Below, piece by piece: positions 42,565 through 52,343 of a stretch of DNA of 64,000 nt. Source of the DNA: Ralstonia pickettii DTP0602 (lineage in GTDB: Bacteria; Pseudomonadota; Gammaproteobacteria; Burkholderiales; Burkholderiaceae). How positions within the stretch are numbered: position 1 is the stretch's first letter; each line of letters opens with the position of its first letter. The translations under genes were made by a program, and so were the position numbers. The stretch lies in contig CP006667.1 in the NCBI GenBank assembly GCA_000471925.1, forward strand, positions 3,410,001 through 3,474,000, read 5' to 3'. Under the pieces are notes generated by a model that was not told where the DNA came from, searched no databases, and saw only the letters and a program-made list of their open reading frames with translations.

Positions 42565-43812
42565 ATGTTCGAACGCAGCCGTTTTACGATCGACCAGATC
42601 GACCCCGAGGTCTTTGCCGCCATCCAGAAGGAAAACCAGCGCCAGGAAGATCACATCGAGCTGATCGCTTCCGAAAACTACACGTCGCCGGCCGTGATGG
42701 CCGCGCAGGGTTCGCAGCTGACCAACAAGTACGCCGAGGGCTACCCCGGCAAGCGCTACTACGGCGGCTGCGAATACGTCGACGTCGTCGAGCAGCTGGC
42801 CATTGAACGCGTCAAGCAGCTGTTCGGCGCCGAAGCCGCCAACGTGCAGCCCAACTCGGGCTCGCAAGCCAACCAGGGCGTGTTCTTCGCCATGCTCAAG
42901 CCGGGCGACACCATCATGGGCATGAGCCTGGCCGAAGGCGGCCACCTGACCCACGGCATGGCCCTGAACATGAGCGGCAAGTGGTTCAACGTGGTCAGCT
43001 ACGGCCTGAACGCCCAGGAAGACATCGACTACGATGCACTGGAAAAGCTGGCGCAAGAGAAGAAGCCCAAGCTGATCATCGCCGGCGCCTCGGCCTTCGC
43101 ACTGCGCATCGACTTCGAACGCATCAGCAAGGTCGCCAAGTCGATCGGCGCTTACTTCATGGTCGACATGGCCCACTACGCCGGCCTGATCGCCGCGGGC
43201 GTCTACCCGAACCCGGTGCCGCACGCCGACTTCGTCACCACCACCACGCACAAGAGCCTGCGCGGCCCGCGCGGCGGCGTGATCCTGATGAAGGCCGAGC
43301 ACGAGAAGGCCATCAACTCGGCGATCTTCCCCGGCATCCAGGGCGGCCCGCTGATGCACGTGATCGCTGGCAAGGCGGTGGCGTTCAAGGAAGCGCTGAC
43401 CCCCGAGTTCAAGGAATACCAGCAGCAAGTGGTGAAGAATGCCGCCGTGCTGGCCGAGACCCTGATCGCGCGCGGCCTGCGCATCGTCTCGGGCCGCACC
43501 GAAAGCCACGTGATGCTGGTCGACCTGCGCGCCAAGAACATCACCGGCAAGGAAGCCGAGCGCATCCTTGGCGAGGCTCATATCACCGTCAACAAGAACG
43601 CCATCCCCAACGATCCGGAAAAGCCATTCGTGACCTCGGGCATCCGCCTGGGCTCGCCGGCCATGACCACGCGCGGCTTCAAGGAAGAAGAAGCCCGCGT
43701 CGTCGGCAACCTGATCGCCGATGTGCTGGACAACCCGCACGACGCCGCGAACATCGCCAGCGTGCGCGAGCAGGTGGCCGCCCTGACCAAGCGTTTCCCG
43801 GTCTACGGCTGA
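42565..43812 (+). CDS. glyA: Serine hydroxymethyltransferase
   Basis: A 415-aa PLP enzyme interconverting serine and glycine with tetrahydrofolate, a main source of one-carbon units. Signatures: [63 protein letters not shown], and [14 protein letters not shown] with PLP-lysine Lys230. Length is normal. Divergent from the tol-pal operon; nrdR follows 157 bp downstream, the usual arrangement in this group of bacteria. Confidence 0.97.
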   Translation: MFERSRFTIDQIDPEVFAAIQKENQRQEDHIELIASENYTSPAVMAAQGSQLTNKYAEGYPGKRYYGGCEYVDVVEQLAIERVKQLFGAEAANVQPNSGSQANQGVFFAMLKPGDTIMGMSLAEGGHLTHGMALNMSGKWFNVVSYGLNAQEDIDYDALEKLAQEKKPKLIIAGASAFALRIDFERISKVAKSIGAYFMVDMAHYAGLIAAGVYPNPVPHADFVTTTTHKSLRGPRGGVILMKAEHEKAINSAIFPGIQGGPLMHVIAGKAVAFKEALTPEFKEYQQQVVKNAAVLAETLIARGLRIVSGRTESHVMLVDLRAKNITGKEAERILGEAHITVNKNAIPNDPEKPFVTSGIRLGSPAMTTRGFKEEEARVVGNLIADVLDNPHDAANIASVREQVAALTKRFPVYG

Positions 43813-43969
43813 TGCATCAAGGCCGCCCCCGCATGTCGTGGGGGCGGCCGGCAGCCCCGCAAGCCACGCCTGCATCCGGCGCCCGGCTTGCGGGCCTGGC
43901 CAACCCGCCCCCGCCACCGCAGAACGACAATACGGACAAGGCGACGGGGTTCAACTGAAGGTGGTCGGC

Positions 43970-44434
43970 ATGAAATGTCCCTTTTGCGGTCATTCCAATA
44001 CCCAGGTACTCGACACGCGCATGTCGGAAGACGGCGATGCCGTGCGCCGGCGCCGCCGCTGCGAGGCCTGCGATCGCCGCTTCACCACCTATGAGCGGAT
44101 CGAGCTGTTCTTCCCCGCCATCGTCAAGAAAAACGGTTCGCGCGTGGACTACACGCGCGCCAAGCTGAAGGATTCGATGCGCCTGGCGCTGCGCAAGCGC
44201 CCGGTCTCGGCCGAGGCCATCGATGAAGCCATCACCCGCATCGAAGAAAAGCTGCTGTCGCTGGGCGAGAAGGAAATCCCCAGCAGCCAGGTCGGCGAAC
44301 TGGTGATGCGCGAGCTGCGCAAGCTCGACAAGATTGCCTATATCCGCTTTGCTTCGGTGTACCGGAGCTTCGAGGATGTGTCGGAGTTCTCCGACGTGCT
44401 CGCGGAAGTGACCGCGGGCAACAGCAAGCGCTAG
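43970..44434 (+). CDS. nrdR: Transcriptional repressor NrdR
   Basis: A 154-aa zinc-ribbon plus ATP-cone regulator of ribonucleotide reductase genes. The zinc ribbon is [17 protein letters not shown] with [18 protein letters not shown]; the ATP-cone follows ([33 protein letters not shown]). It senses nucleotide levels and represses nrd operons when ATP/dATP is bound. The ATG is preferred; a GTG three codons upstream is also possible. Confidence 0.96.
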   Translation: MKCPFCGHSNTQVLDTRMSEDGDAVRRRRRCEACDRRFTTYERIELFFPAIVKKNGSRVDYTRAKLKDSMRLALRKRPVSAEAIDEAITRIEEKLLSLGEKEIPSSQVGELVMRELRKLDKIAYIRFASVYRSFEDVSEFSDVLAEVTAGNSKR

Positions 44435-44452
44435 CCTCTCCCCCTCGCTCTC

Positions 44453-44914
44453 TTATCGCTCCCAGCAGTTCTGCAGGTACACGGCCGGGTTGGCCCCGAC
44501 CGTGTTCAGCCGCGCGCCCGTCTGGTCGAGCAGGTAGATGCCGCACGCGTCCGCCGCATCCACCGGTACCGCCTGCAGCCAGTAGCCGTTTGCCGTCAGC
44601 GTATTGGCCACGATCGAGATGTTGTAGCGCACCCGGTTGCTGTCACGCGGCGAAGTCCGCAGTGCCGCCGGCAGCGCGAACGCCACGCCGGCCGGGGTCT
44701 GGTCATAGCGGCCGTTGACCGAGCGGAAGCGCTCGAGCTGCTGCGCCGCCTCGGTCATCATGCCGCGCGCATCGGTGCGGTAGCCGCGCCGCACATACTC
44801 GGTGTAGTTGGGGATGGCGACCGAGGCGATGATGCCCAGGATCACCACCGTCACCATCAGCTCGATCAGCGTCACGCCGCGCATGTCGCGGCGGTTGCGG
44901 AAGCGGTTCGTCAT
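44453..44914 (-). CDS. pilE: Type IV pilin-like protein PilE
   Basis: A 153-aa minor pilin. Its type III signal is unusual in having Val after the cleavage glycine (MRG|VTLIELMVTVVILGIIASVAIPNYTEY); Glu5 is kept. The C-terminal globular part has a pair of cysteines (ADACGIYLL; YLQNCWER) forming the D-region loop. Start at 44914 overlaps the pilY1 stop. Last gene of the fimT-pilV-pilW-pilX-pilY1-pilE operon, needed to prime pilus assembly. Confidence 0.9.
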   Translation of the reverse strand: MTNRFRNRRDMRGVTLIELMVTVVILGIIASVAIPNYTEYVRRGYRTDARGMMTEAAQQLERFRSVNGRYDQTPAGVAFALPAALRTSPRDSNRVRYNISIVANTLTANGYWLQAVPVDAADACGIYLLDQTGARLNTVGANPAVYLQNCWER

Positions 44915-47900
44915 TGGGATATCTGCCTCCACGACAGCCGGTTGCGGGCGATATTGCCTTTCTCCACCACGCTGATCACATCGCCGGTGGTGGCACTGGC
45001 GACCTTGAGGTGGTCGCTGCTGCCACCGCCCCCGGTGAAGATGGTCGAACCGAAATTGCCCTGCTGCGCAATACCGGACACCACCAGCACCTTATTGTTG
45101 ATCTTCAGGCTGTCGTCACCGTCGATCTTGCCGTCGCTGCTTACGTCGAGCACAGAGTACGTCAGCGCCCCGCCGGTCAGCGCGGCAAAGTCGAACAGGT
45201 TGGAGCTGATGCCACCCACGCATTCATCGGTGGACGGTGTCAGCGTGGTGACCACCAGCCGTTCCGCATCCACCTTGGGCTTTACCACCACGCGCTCGCC
45301 CTGGGCCAGCAGGTCGATATACCAGCCGCGCTGCGTGGTGTAGTCGACGGTGTTGCTGCTGAGCGTGAATACCGTGCGCGCTGCCCCGTCCACCATCATC
45401 GAGCCGGTGGCCAGCCCCTGCGCGCGCAGGTTGCCGCGCGTGGCCGACGAGACATTGTTGTCCCACACGCCGTAGACCGAGTTGTAGCCGGTGGCGGCGG
45501 TGTCGGCGGCATCGTAGAAGCGGCCGGTGCCGAAGGTCAGCAGGAAGCCCTTGTTCGGGTCCTTGGGATTGATCAGCGCGGTCGGTGCCGCCGTGATCGG
45601 CTGGGCCACGTTGGACGCGCTCACCGCGGTGAACAGCGGCGCGCCCTGCGTGGTACCCATGCGCGCGGCCCATGCCGACGGGTTGGCGCCGGACAGGTCG
45701 AACTTCCACAGCCGGCCCTTCAGGTCGCCGGCATAGACGGCCTGGATGGTCAGGTTGTCGTCATAGACCACTTCCGGGCTGCTCAGGCCGTTGCCGGTAG
45801 CCGTGGTTTCCTTGGGATCGGCATAGATCTTCTGGATGCCGCCGGTGGCGAACGGGTTCGCCAGGTCGACGATATAAAGCACGGCCTTGCCAGAGCTGCT
45901 CTCATAGCCGTTGCCGAAGATCGCCACCCACTTGCCGCTGTTGACGCGCCCGATCACCGGCGTGCCGATGGTGTATCCCAGGTCCGCCTCGGTATCGCCG
46001 GCGATCTCCCACATGACCTTCTTCTCGTCGAAGTTCGCCGGGTCGGTCACGTCGAGTGCGAACATGCCCTTGCCTCCTGCCCCCATGCCGCCAACCAGCA
46101 CCGTGCGCCAGCTGGCCGTACTTCCGGAGCCGCTGGGGATAAAGACATCGCCGGCGCTCGGCGTGGCATCGACGAAGAAGCGGTGGACATAGTCCGGCGA
46201 GGCCAGCGCCTTGACCGAGTTGGTGCCGACGATCGCCTGGTTGGGCAGGTAGGCGAACTTCTCGGCGCCGGTCAGCGCATCGAAGCCGTGCAGCATGCCG
46301 TCGTTGGCGCCGACATAGATCATCGGCCTGCGGTTGGTGCGGTTGTTGGCGAGGAAGGAGAAGTAGCTGCCGCCGCCGTCTGCCTTCAGGTAGTCGTAGC
46401 CGGCGTCCGCCGCCTTCACGTAGATCGGCGAGGAGTTGACGATATCGCCCAGCACGTTGGACACCGCGCTGCCGCTGCCGTTGTCGGTCACGCGGTCGCG
46501 GTATTTGCCGCCGTTGCGCTTCTCCAGCGTGGTATCGCCGCGCAGGTAGGAGACGATGGCCTTGTCGCCGCCCAGCGCGGTCTTCTGCGCGGTGGACAGC
46601 GAAGCATCGCTGTCGCTGGCCCAGGTGAAGGGCTTGCCGACGGGAGCGGTGCCGCCCGGCGACCATGTATAGATTTTGCGCGACGCGGCAGCGGGCATCT
46701 TCTGGTACGCGTTCCAGTTCTGGATCGAGAAGGTGCGATCGGTCGCGTTAAAGCTCTGCGACAGCAGCTCGCCGGTCCAGGCCCCGGAGCGGAAGCGCGT
46801 CAGGAACAGCGCGGTATCGGTGTTCAGCGTGGTCGAGTTGGTCGCGGCCGATGACGACGAGCCGCTGCGCGAGGCGATCTGCGTCAGTGCGTTGTTCAGC
46901 GCCTCGGCAAGGCCGGTAGCATCGCCGGCGCTGTAGTTGTCGCCGCGCGTGTTGACCGCCGCGTGCCAGAGGTCATCGATCTTGGTCTGGTCGCTGCTGG
47001 ACGCCTTGGGCCAGGAAATCGTGCCCGCCTTCAGCTTGGCCAGGATGGCATCAAGCACGTCACTGCGCGAGGCATTGGGGTTGCTCGGCTGGTTGTTCGG
47101 ATCCGACTCCAGCGACCCCTTGACGCCGAGCCCCAGCGTGAACGTGACCAGGTGCTGCCAGAAGGCTTCGTCGCGGGCATTGGTCGGCACGCGGTTCTCG
47201 GTCGTGCGCAGGTCATTGACCCAGTACTTCATCGCCGCGTCGGCGAGCGTGTTGGAGTAGTCGTCCTTGTACGGCGTCACCGGCTGGTATTGGTAAGCCG
47301 TGCCCGACACCGGCGAAATCTTCGATCCCTTGTTGTTATCGATATTGCCGACCGAGGTGCTGTCCGAATAGTAACCATCGGTCGACAAGATGTGGTAGCT
47401 GGCGCGGCAGGCGCTTTCCTTGGTGCTACCGGGCTCAGTCCACGGCTGGGCGTTGTTCTGGAAGTACTTGCCTACAGTCTCCATCCCACCGAGCAGCGGC
47501 GTGCCGTTGGCGCTGATGCCCAGGCTGTAGAAGTCCTGGTAGAACTGGGGCTTGTTGGTGGTATCGAAGGGCGCCACCGCGCGGCGGATGCCGGCGTAGG
47601 TCGAAGTGCCCGACTCGGTGTCGTCGTTGATGGAGGTAAAGCCCACGCGGATGGCTTCGTTCTGCCCCGCGAACGCCTGCCCTACCGCGGCGCGCATGGC
47701 CAGGATGCGCGAGCGGTAGTACTGGAACCAGTTGGCGAAGTTCTGGATTTCCTCTGCGTAGGTGCAGCTTGTCGCCGCTGCGCAGTCCGTGCGCTTGCCG
47801 TTGTGCGGGAAGGTGAATCCGGACTTGACCTCGTAGCGCTTGAAGCAATCCAGGTCCGACGTGGTCTTGTTGCAGTTGCTGAGCGTCGGATCGTATCGGT

Positions 47901-48516
47901 AGTAGAGCGCGGGGTAGAAAGTGACTTCTTTTTTTGAATAGCTCTTCCCGTCATTGCTGAGCCAGTATGTCTCTACCGTCTTGTCGCTGGTCAGGTCGAT
48001 CGAGCCCTTGCCCGTCAGCATCGGGTTGTAATACGCCTGCTTCGGGTCGGCGTTGACCAGCTTGTTGGCCGGATCGAACCACGGGCGGTAGGTGACGTCG
48101 GGGTTGTAGTAGGAAACGTTCAGCGTCGCCGTCCGATATCGCGCTGCCGCAAGCGAGCTGATGCTGAAGTTCACTACCGAGGCCTTTCTGCCGGAGTAGT
48201 AACTGCCATTGCCCGAATAGACACGGCCGCCGGATGGCAACGGGAAGGTATAAATCAGCCAGTTGTCGTCATCACCGCTCGGCGTCAGGTCCCATTTCGA
48301 TTCCGTTCCATTCGGCGACAGACTCTCCGGCGTGATTTCGAACATCATCGAGCCCGAGTCATCCAGCGTGAACATCACGTTCGGCGCCACCGACGTGCTG
48401 AAGATCAGCGGCTGCTGCGAAATCGCGGCATGGCCGGCCGATACCGGCAGCATCGCTGTCGCGCATGCCACCGTGGCCGCGACGGACCGGCGGAACCCTT
48501 TGCTGAAGACTGTCAT
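44911..48516 (-). CDS. pilY1: Type IV pilus tip/assembly protein PilY1
   Basis: A 1201-aa secreted protein: signal peptide (SVAATVACATAMLPVSAGHA), an N-terminal von Willebrand A-like region with a MIDAS-type DDSGSM, and a C-terminal PilY1 beta-propeller (NRTNRRPMIYVGANDGMLHGF; VFIPSGSGSTASWRTVLVGGMGAGGKGMFALDV). The Ca-binding-type stretch DVSSDGKIDGDDSLK lies near the C-terminus. PilY1 sits at the pilus tip and works in adhesion, twitching and surface sensing. Overlaps pilX upstream (ATGA) and pilE downstream. Confidence 0.94.
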   Translation of the reverse strand: MTVFSKGFRRSVAATVACATAMLPVSAGHAAISQQPLIFSTSVAPNVMFTLDDSGSMMFEITPESLSPNGTESKWDLTPSGDDDNWLIYTFPLPSGGRVYSGNGSYYSGRKASVVNFSISSLAAARYRTATLNVSYYNPDVTYRPWFDPANKLVNADPKQAYYNPMLTGKGSIDLTSDKTVETYWLSNDGKSYSKKEVTFYPALYYRYDPTLSNCNKTTSDLDCFKRYEVKSGFTFPHNGKRTDCAAATSCTYAEEIQNFANWFQYYRSRILAMRAAVGQAFAGQNEAIRVGFTSINDDTESGTSTYAGIRRAVAPFDTTNKPQFYQDFYSLGISANGTPLLGGMETVGKYFQNNAQPWTEPGSTKESACRASYHILSTDGYYSDSTSVGNIDNNKGSKISPVSGTAYQYQPVTPYKDDYSNTLADAAMKYWVNDLRTTENRVPTNARDEAFWQHLVTFTLGLGVKGSLESDPNNQPSNPNASRSDVLDAILAKLKAGTISWPKASSSDQTKIDDLWHAAVNTRGDNYSAGDATGLAEALNNALTQIASRSGSSSSAATNSTTLNTDTALFLTRFRSGAWTGELLSQSFNATDRTFSIQNWNAYQKMPAAASRKIYTWSPGGTAPVGKPFTWASDSDASLSTAQKTALGGDKAIVSYLRGDTTLEKRNGGKYRDRVTDNGSGSAVSNVLGDIVNSSPIYVKAADAGYDYLKADGGGSYFSFLANNRTNRRPMIYVGANDGMLHGFDALTGAEKFAYLPNQAIVGTNSVKALASPDYVHRFFVDATPSAGDVFIPSGSGSTASWRTVLVGGMGAGGKGMFALDVTDPANFDEKKVMWEIAGDTEADLGYTIGTPVIGRVNSGKWVAIFGNGYESSSGKAVLYIVDLANPFATGGIQKIYADPKETTATGNGLSSPEVVYDDNLTIQAVYAGDLKGRLWKFDLSGANPSAWAARMGTTQGAPLFTAVSASNVAQPITAAPTALINPKDPNKGFLLTFGTGRFYDAADTAATGYNSVYGVWDNNVSSATRGNLRAQGLATGSMMVDGAARTVFTLSSNTVDYTTQRGWYIDLLAQGERVVVKPKVDAERLVVTTLTPSTDECVGGISSNLFDFAALTGGALTYSVLDVSSDGKIDGDDSLKINNKVLVVSGIAQQGNFGSTIFTGGGGSSDHLKVASATTGDVISVVEKGNIARNRLSWRQISQ

Positions 48517-49136
48517 TGCCGTACCTCCGACTGGAGCGTGACCTGCGTGCCGGCGTTGATGCCGGTACCCAGGGCAGTGACGCGGTAGTGGATATTGATC
48601 GGCATGCCGGTCTGCGTATTCCTGACCTTGGACGGCTTGCGGATCTCTTCGATAAAGCAGCGCGGCGCCGCCGCGGCTTCGCGCAGGGTCACGCCATCGC
48701 TGGCGGGAATGACGATGACGTTGGTATTGGGCTCGGCGTTGACGCTGGTATCCCAGTTGGACGGCACCTCCCAGAACTGGCGGCCGTTGGCATCGAGGTA
48801 GCCGAGCTTTAGCTGGCCGGCGCTGTCGACCGGCGGGGTTGCCGCGTTGACGATGGCACTCATGTCCTTGCGGTACATGCGGTTGAACAGCGCCGCCGGC
48901 TGCCCGGTCACCACCACCCCCTCGCAGAAGCGCAGCCCCAGCTCCGCCGCCTGGAACGCCACCTGGTGGTCGCGGTTGTTCCCCGCCAGGCGTTCGTCGA
49001 ACAGGCTGCCGCGCATGCTCCAGACCGTCAGCATCGAGACGATCACGATGATCACCAGCGCCACCACCAGCACCACGCCGCGCGCATGGCGCCGCGCACG
49101 TAGTGGCGGGTGCTTCCGGATTGCATTCTTCCTCAT
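48513..49136 (-). CDS. pilX: Type IV pilus minor pilin PilX
   Basis: A 207-aa protein: a basic leader (RARRHARG) then a hydrophobic helix VVLVVALVIIVIVSMLTVWSMRGSLFDERLAGNNRDHQVAFQAAELGLR. The PilX/PilW-specific LAGNxRD..AFQAAE block is clear. Its helix lacks the usual Glu5, as is common in PilX-type tip pilins. It overlaps pilY1 by 4 bp and abuts pilW. Confidence 0.9.
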   Translation of the reverse strand: MRKNAIRKHPPLRARRHARGVVLVVALVIIVIVSMLTVWSMRGSLFDERLAGNNRDHQVAFQAAELGLRFCEGVVVTGQPAALFNRMYRKDMSAIVNAATPPVDSAGQLKLGYLDANGRQFWEVPSNWDTSVNAEPNTNVIVIPASDGVTLREAAAAPRCFIEEIRKPSKVRNTQTGMPINIHYRVTALGTGINAGTQVTLQSEVRQ

Positions 49137-49952
49137 TCAGCCCACCCGGTTACGCAGCGCGAAGCTGCTGGTAAAGCGCCGGCGTACGCGGCCGTCGGCG
49201 ACGTTCTGGACGTTGTCGCCGCAGTCGCGGAAGCTGGTCGCCACGTCCGCGTTGACGGCGCTGGGATCGCTTACCATCAGGCACACGCGCACGCTGACCA
49301 CGCGATTCCAGTCTGCCGCCGCCAGCGCGCTGGCCGGCTGGTACTGCGTCACGTTGGCCGAGTCGGCATCCTGCGCCAGGCCGTAGGTGATCTGCAGGTC
49401 CTGCACGTTTTCAAGGATGGCCTCGGAGCGCGACGCCGCCATAGTGGCGCCGTCCGAGCCGCGGCACATCAGCGTCGAGCCCACGAGGTAAAAGGCGTTC
49501 TCCGCCGTGCCGCGCGCTACCGGGATGGCGCGGCCGTTGCAGTCGGTCATGCTCGACAGCGAGCCGTCCAGGCGCAGGTAGCGCACGGTGACGGCATCGG
49601 GATTTGCATTCGCCACGGCAATGCAGGCACCGGTGTTGACATCCGCCATGCCGCCGTCGCATCCCTGCACCGGCGCGCCGTCAAAGGTCACCGGCCGCGC
49701 GCTCAGCAGCGACAGGTCGACCCGGCCAAGACCGGCCAGGCGCAACTGGTCGCCCATCACCGACAGCGCCCAGCGCGCGCCATCATCGATGCTGCGCAGG
49801 CCTTCCTGCGTGCGCGTGCTGCGCTGCGTGGTCAGGTAGAACGCGGTGATCGAGCCCAGCAGCAACAGGCTGAGCACCAGCGCGATCATGATCTCGATCA
49901 GCGAGCGCCCGCGGCTGCGATGGATCAGGGCCGAAGGGTGACGGTAGCGCAT
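49137..49952 (-). CDS. pilW: Type IV pilus minor pilin PilW
   Basis: A 271-aa protein with a prepilin start (SRGRSLIEIMIALVLSLLLLGSITAFYL) and a large globular domain with conserved GARWALSVMGDQLRLAGLG. PilW is one of the priming-complex pilins. GGGAG precedes the ATG; the gene overlaps pilV by 28 bp and abuts pilX without gap. Confidence 0.9.
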   Translation of the reverse strand: MRYRHPSALIHRSRGRSLIEIMIALVLSLLLLGSITAFYLTTQRSTRTQEGLRSIDDGARWALSVMGDQLRLAGLGRVDLSLLSARPVTFDGAPVQGCDGGMADVNTGACIAVANANPDAVTVRYLRLDGSLSSMTDCNGRAIPVARGTAENAFYLVGSTLMCRGSDGATMAASRSEAILENVQDLQITYGLAQDADSANVTQYQPASALAAADWNRVVSVRVCLMVSDPSAVNADVATSFRDCGDNVQNVADGRVRRRFTSSFALRNRVG

Positions 49953-50518
49953 GTGACTCCCCTGGTATCAAACCCGGCCAGCGTGGCGAAATAGTTGTTC
50001 GCGGCCTGCGAGCAGTCCGCCGCGGCAGCCGTGGAGGCCGGATCCTTCCAGTAGAGCTCGAGGCGGTAGCTGACAAAGCCGGCCGGAATGGTGCCCGCGG
50101 GCGCCGCCGCGGCAGGCGAAGTCCATGAAGCGACTCCGGCGCCGGGCAGTTGCGCGATCAGGGTTGCCCACCATTGCGACACGTCCCAAGCGGCGTATTC
50201 CGCGCCGTCGCAAGTGACCCGGCTGCAGTCCTTGGCCGGCGCCGCGGGCGGCTGCACGGCCAGCGCATCGAGGTAGGCGTTCGCGCCCTCGGGAACGCCC
50301 TCGGCCAGGGCCGAGGTATTGGCGCGGATGCGCTCGGACAGGTCGGTCGCCGCGTCGACGATGGTGTAGCGCACGCTGGCACCGGAGCGGTAGCGTAGCG
50401 ACGCCGCCTGCAGCGACATCATGCCGATCAGCACGATCGCAACCAGCACCATCGTGATCAGCACCTCGATCAGGCTGGTGCCGGACTGGCGTCGCTTGTA
50501 GCGTGGGATCAACTGCAT
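49925..50518 (-). CDS. pilV: Type IV pilus minor pilin PilV
   Basis: A 197-aa protein: basic leader (IPRYKRRQSG) then TSLIEVLITMVLVAIVLIGMMSLQAASLRY, the PilV-type hydrophobic helix with Glu5, followed by DAATDLSERIRANTSAL. It forms the pilus-initiating tip with FimT, PilW, PilX and PilE. It overlaps fimT by 10 bp and pilW by 28 bp. Confidence 0.9.
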   Translation of the reverse strand: MQLIPRYKRRQSGTSLIEVLITMVLVAIVLIGMMSLQAASLRYRSGASVRYTIVDAATDLSERIRANTSALAEGVPEGANAYLDALAVQPPAAPAKDCSRVTCDGAEYAAWDVSQWWATLIAQLPGAGVASWTSPAAAAPAGTIPAGFVSYRLELYWKDPASTAAAADCSQAANNYFATLAGFDTRGVTCATVTLRP

Positions 50519-51060
50519 GTCGCAGTCCTCTGATCCACCCGCCCCGATTGCGACACGCAGACATTGCGTGCGAGGCGATCCGAGCCGGACGCCGCGACGT
50601 GGAACGCCAGCGCGTTGCCGGCGGACAGGAAGCCTCGCGACGTGATCTGGATCGCCTGCACCGGCGCCGCCAAGGACAGCGCCAGGCCGGCATTGCCCGC
50701 ATCCCGCACGCGGATGATCTCCTCGGTCGCGGCGCGGATCTGGTCGTTGTCGGTGTCCTGGAACAGGATCCAGCGCCCGCCCCAGTCCGCCTGCGCATCC
50801 TGCGCACAGACCGTGCTGGTGTCCGTGGTGGTGCGGCAGATGGTCACCGGCGCGTTGCGGCGGATGGCTTCGCTGCGCGCCAGTGAAAACAGGCCGGCCA
50901 CCTCGGCGGTAGCCGCATCGGTGCGCGCGCGCTCCAGGAAGCTCTGAAAAGAAGGCACGGCGAACGACGTCGTGATGGCGATCAGCGCCACCACGACCAG
51001 CAGTTCGATCAGCGTGAAGCCCGCCGAAGGCTTGCGGCCGGCCCCGGGTGAAGCACGCAC
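50509..51060 (-). CDS. fimT: GspH/FimT-family pseudopilin
   Basis: A protein of about 183 aa with a prepilin site (PSAG|FTLIELLVVVALIAITTSFAVPSFQSFL) and the GspH/FimT core (LARSEAIRRNAPVTICRTTTD; GGRWILFQDTDNDQIRAA; VCVSQSGRV). First gene of the minor pilin operon. The frame is open to 51147; the GTG at 51060 gives a normal 14-residue leader but has a poor ribosome site, so the start is uncertain. Confidence 0.85.
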   Translation of the reverse strand: MRASPGAGRKPSAGFTLIELLVVVALIAITTSFAVPSFQSFLERARTDAATAEVAGLFSLARSEAIRRNAPVTICRTTTDTSTVCAQDAQADWGGRWILFQDTDNDQIRAATEEIIRVRDAGNAGLALSLAAPVQAIQITSRGFLSAGNALAFHVAASGSDRLARNVCVSQSGRVDQRTATCS

Positions 51061-51404
51061 GCCATCAATGCCCGCATCCTGCCAGCGGCCATACAACGAC
51101 GAGCGCCCTCCACACCCGGCGCGGCGGGTGCGAAATGGGCTGCCCATGTCAGCGCAACCGGCGACTGACTGGCGAACCGTCCTGCAAAAACCTCGGAATG
51201 ACCCTGCTCATGATGACCCCCGGAATAACCGTTCTGGCGTCGGGCGCCTCTCTGCGGAGGCGCGCCGTTGCCACACCCGACTGCTTCTTTTGATTTTTCA
51301 GCCTGTCCAGACCGGCCGGCACAAGCCCAGAAACTGTGAGCCAATTTCTGGCTGTGGCGATACCCCGCAATAGTGGGGAATTCACTATGCGGTGTCAATA
51401 GCAC

Positions 51405-51881
51405 TTGGCAAGGGGACGATTCCCATTTTGTCGCCGGCTGACAACGATGCCGGTGGGCACCAGTGCCGATGCTTGCAGGCCCGCGTTCACCAAATTTCGC
51501 AGACTCATATCAGGCATCAACACTCCCGCGGCACCGGGATACCTGTATGTGCAGACGCGCCTGCCCGATGGCTGGCAACGCGGCTACCTGGTGCTGGCGG
51601 CGAGCGGGGAATCGCTGGGCCGTCTCCACGACGGCGCGCCACGGCTCCACTACGCCACGGGTCACAGCCTCGGCCTGGCGGGCACCCTGGCACTGACCCG
51701 CGACAGCGTGGCCGTCCGCCCGCCGGTGGCGGGCACGCCGGGGCGTGAGGCGCATGCGCTGGCGCTCTGGTCGGTGGACAGCAGCACAGCAGCCCGGCTT
51801 GCGCAAACCGTAGCCAGCCGGCGCACTGGCCGCCTGGCCTGGCGCGAACTGGTCGGTCCCGTGCAAGAGGCGCCGCCATGA
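51405..51881 (+). CDS. Hypothetical protein of a second pilin-like cluster
   Basis: A frame of up to 158 aa, divergent from the fimT operon. The first ~45 residues have no ribosome site and may not be coding; the latter part (GYLYVQTRLPDGWQRGYLVLAASGESLG; LHYATGHSLGLAGTLALTRD) reads as a beta-rich globular domain with good codon usage. Its stop is coupled to the next gene (ATGA overlap), which argues that it is a real gene. It could be the remnant or partner of a minor pilin; no family is recognised. Confidence 0.5.
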   Translation: MARGRFPFCRRLTTMPVGTSADACRPAFTKFRRLISGINTPAAPGYLYVQTRLPDGWQRGYLVLAASGESLGRLHDGAPRLHYATGHSLGLAGTLALTRDSVAVRPPVAGTPGREAHALALWSVDSSTAARLAQTVASRRTGRLAWRELVGPVQEAPP

Positions 51882-52342
51882 ACGCAACCAGGCCGCGCGG
51901 CAACGCCATGCCGCAGCGGGGTGTCTCCCTGATCGAACTGCTGGTCGTGCTCACCGTGCTGGGGATCCTGGCAACCCTGGCCATACCGGCCTGGACCGAG
52001 CACCTGATGCGCGGCTGGCGCGCCCAGGCGCGGGCGGAACTGGCCGGCGCCCTCCTTGAGCTGGAACGGCATGCCGCAGTCGCTATGAGCTTCGCGACCC
52101 AGGCCGGCGGCGACGCCGTCGCGGGCGACTGGCCGCGCCTGGTGCCGGCGGCCGGCCGCGCTCGCCATGCCGTCTCTGCCGGCCCATGCCCGGCCACCAG
52201 CCTCGATGTCTGCGTCGAACTGCATGCCGCGCCGCTGTTCGCGGACCCGCGCTGCGGCGTGCTGATTCTGCGCAGCACCGGCCAGTGGCTGTCCCGGCCA
52301 AAGGCCGAAGACAGCCCCCGGCAGCTGCCGGCGGAGTGCTGA
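51878..52342 (+). CDS. PilE/PulG-like pseudopilin
   Basis: A 154-aa protein with a clear prepilin start: MPQRG|VSLIELLVVLTVLGILATLAIPAWTEHLMRGWR. It has Val at +1 and Glu at +5, like the PilE protein on the other strand. The C-terminal domain has cysteines (AGPCPATSLDVCVEL; DPRCGVLIL) consistent with a disulphide loop. It overlaps the upstream frame by ATGA and is followed by the broken fimT-like gene. Confidence 0.78.
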   Translation: MNATRPRGNAMPQRGVSLIELLVVLTVLGILATLAIPAWTEHLMRGWRAQARAELAGALLELERHAAVAMSFATQAGGDAVAGDWPRLVPAAGRARHAVSAGPCPATSLDVCVELHAAPLFADPRCGVLILRSTGQWLSRPKAEDSPRQLPAEC

Positions 52343-52343
52343 G

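Noticed and set aside
42232..43917. 561-codon frame opposite glyA
   Set aside because: Mirror of glyA codon bias; no ribosome site or domain; crosses the intergenic regions on both sides.
44914..46854. 646-codon frame opposite pilY1
   Set aside because: Antisense shadow with low-complexity Val/Gly/Arg/His composition.
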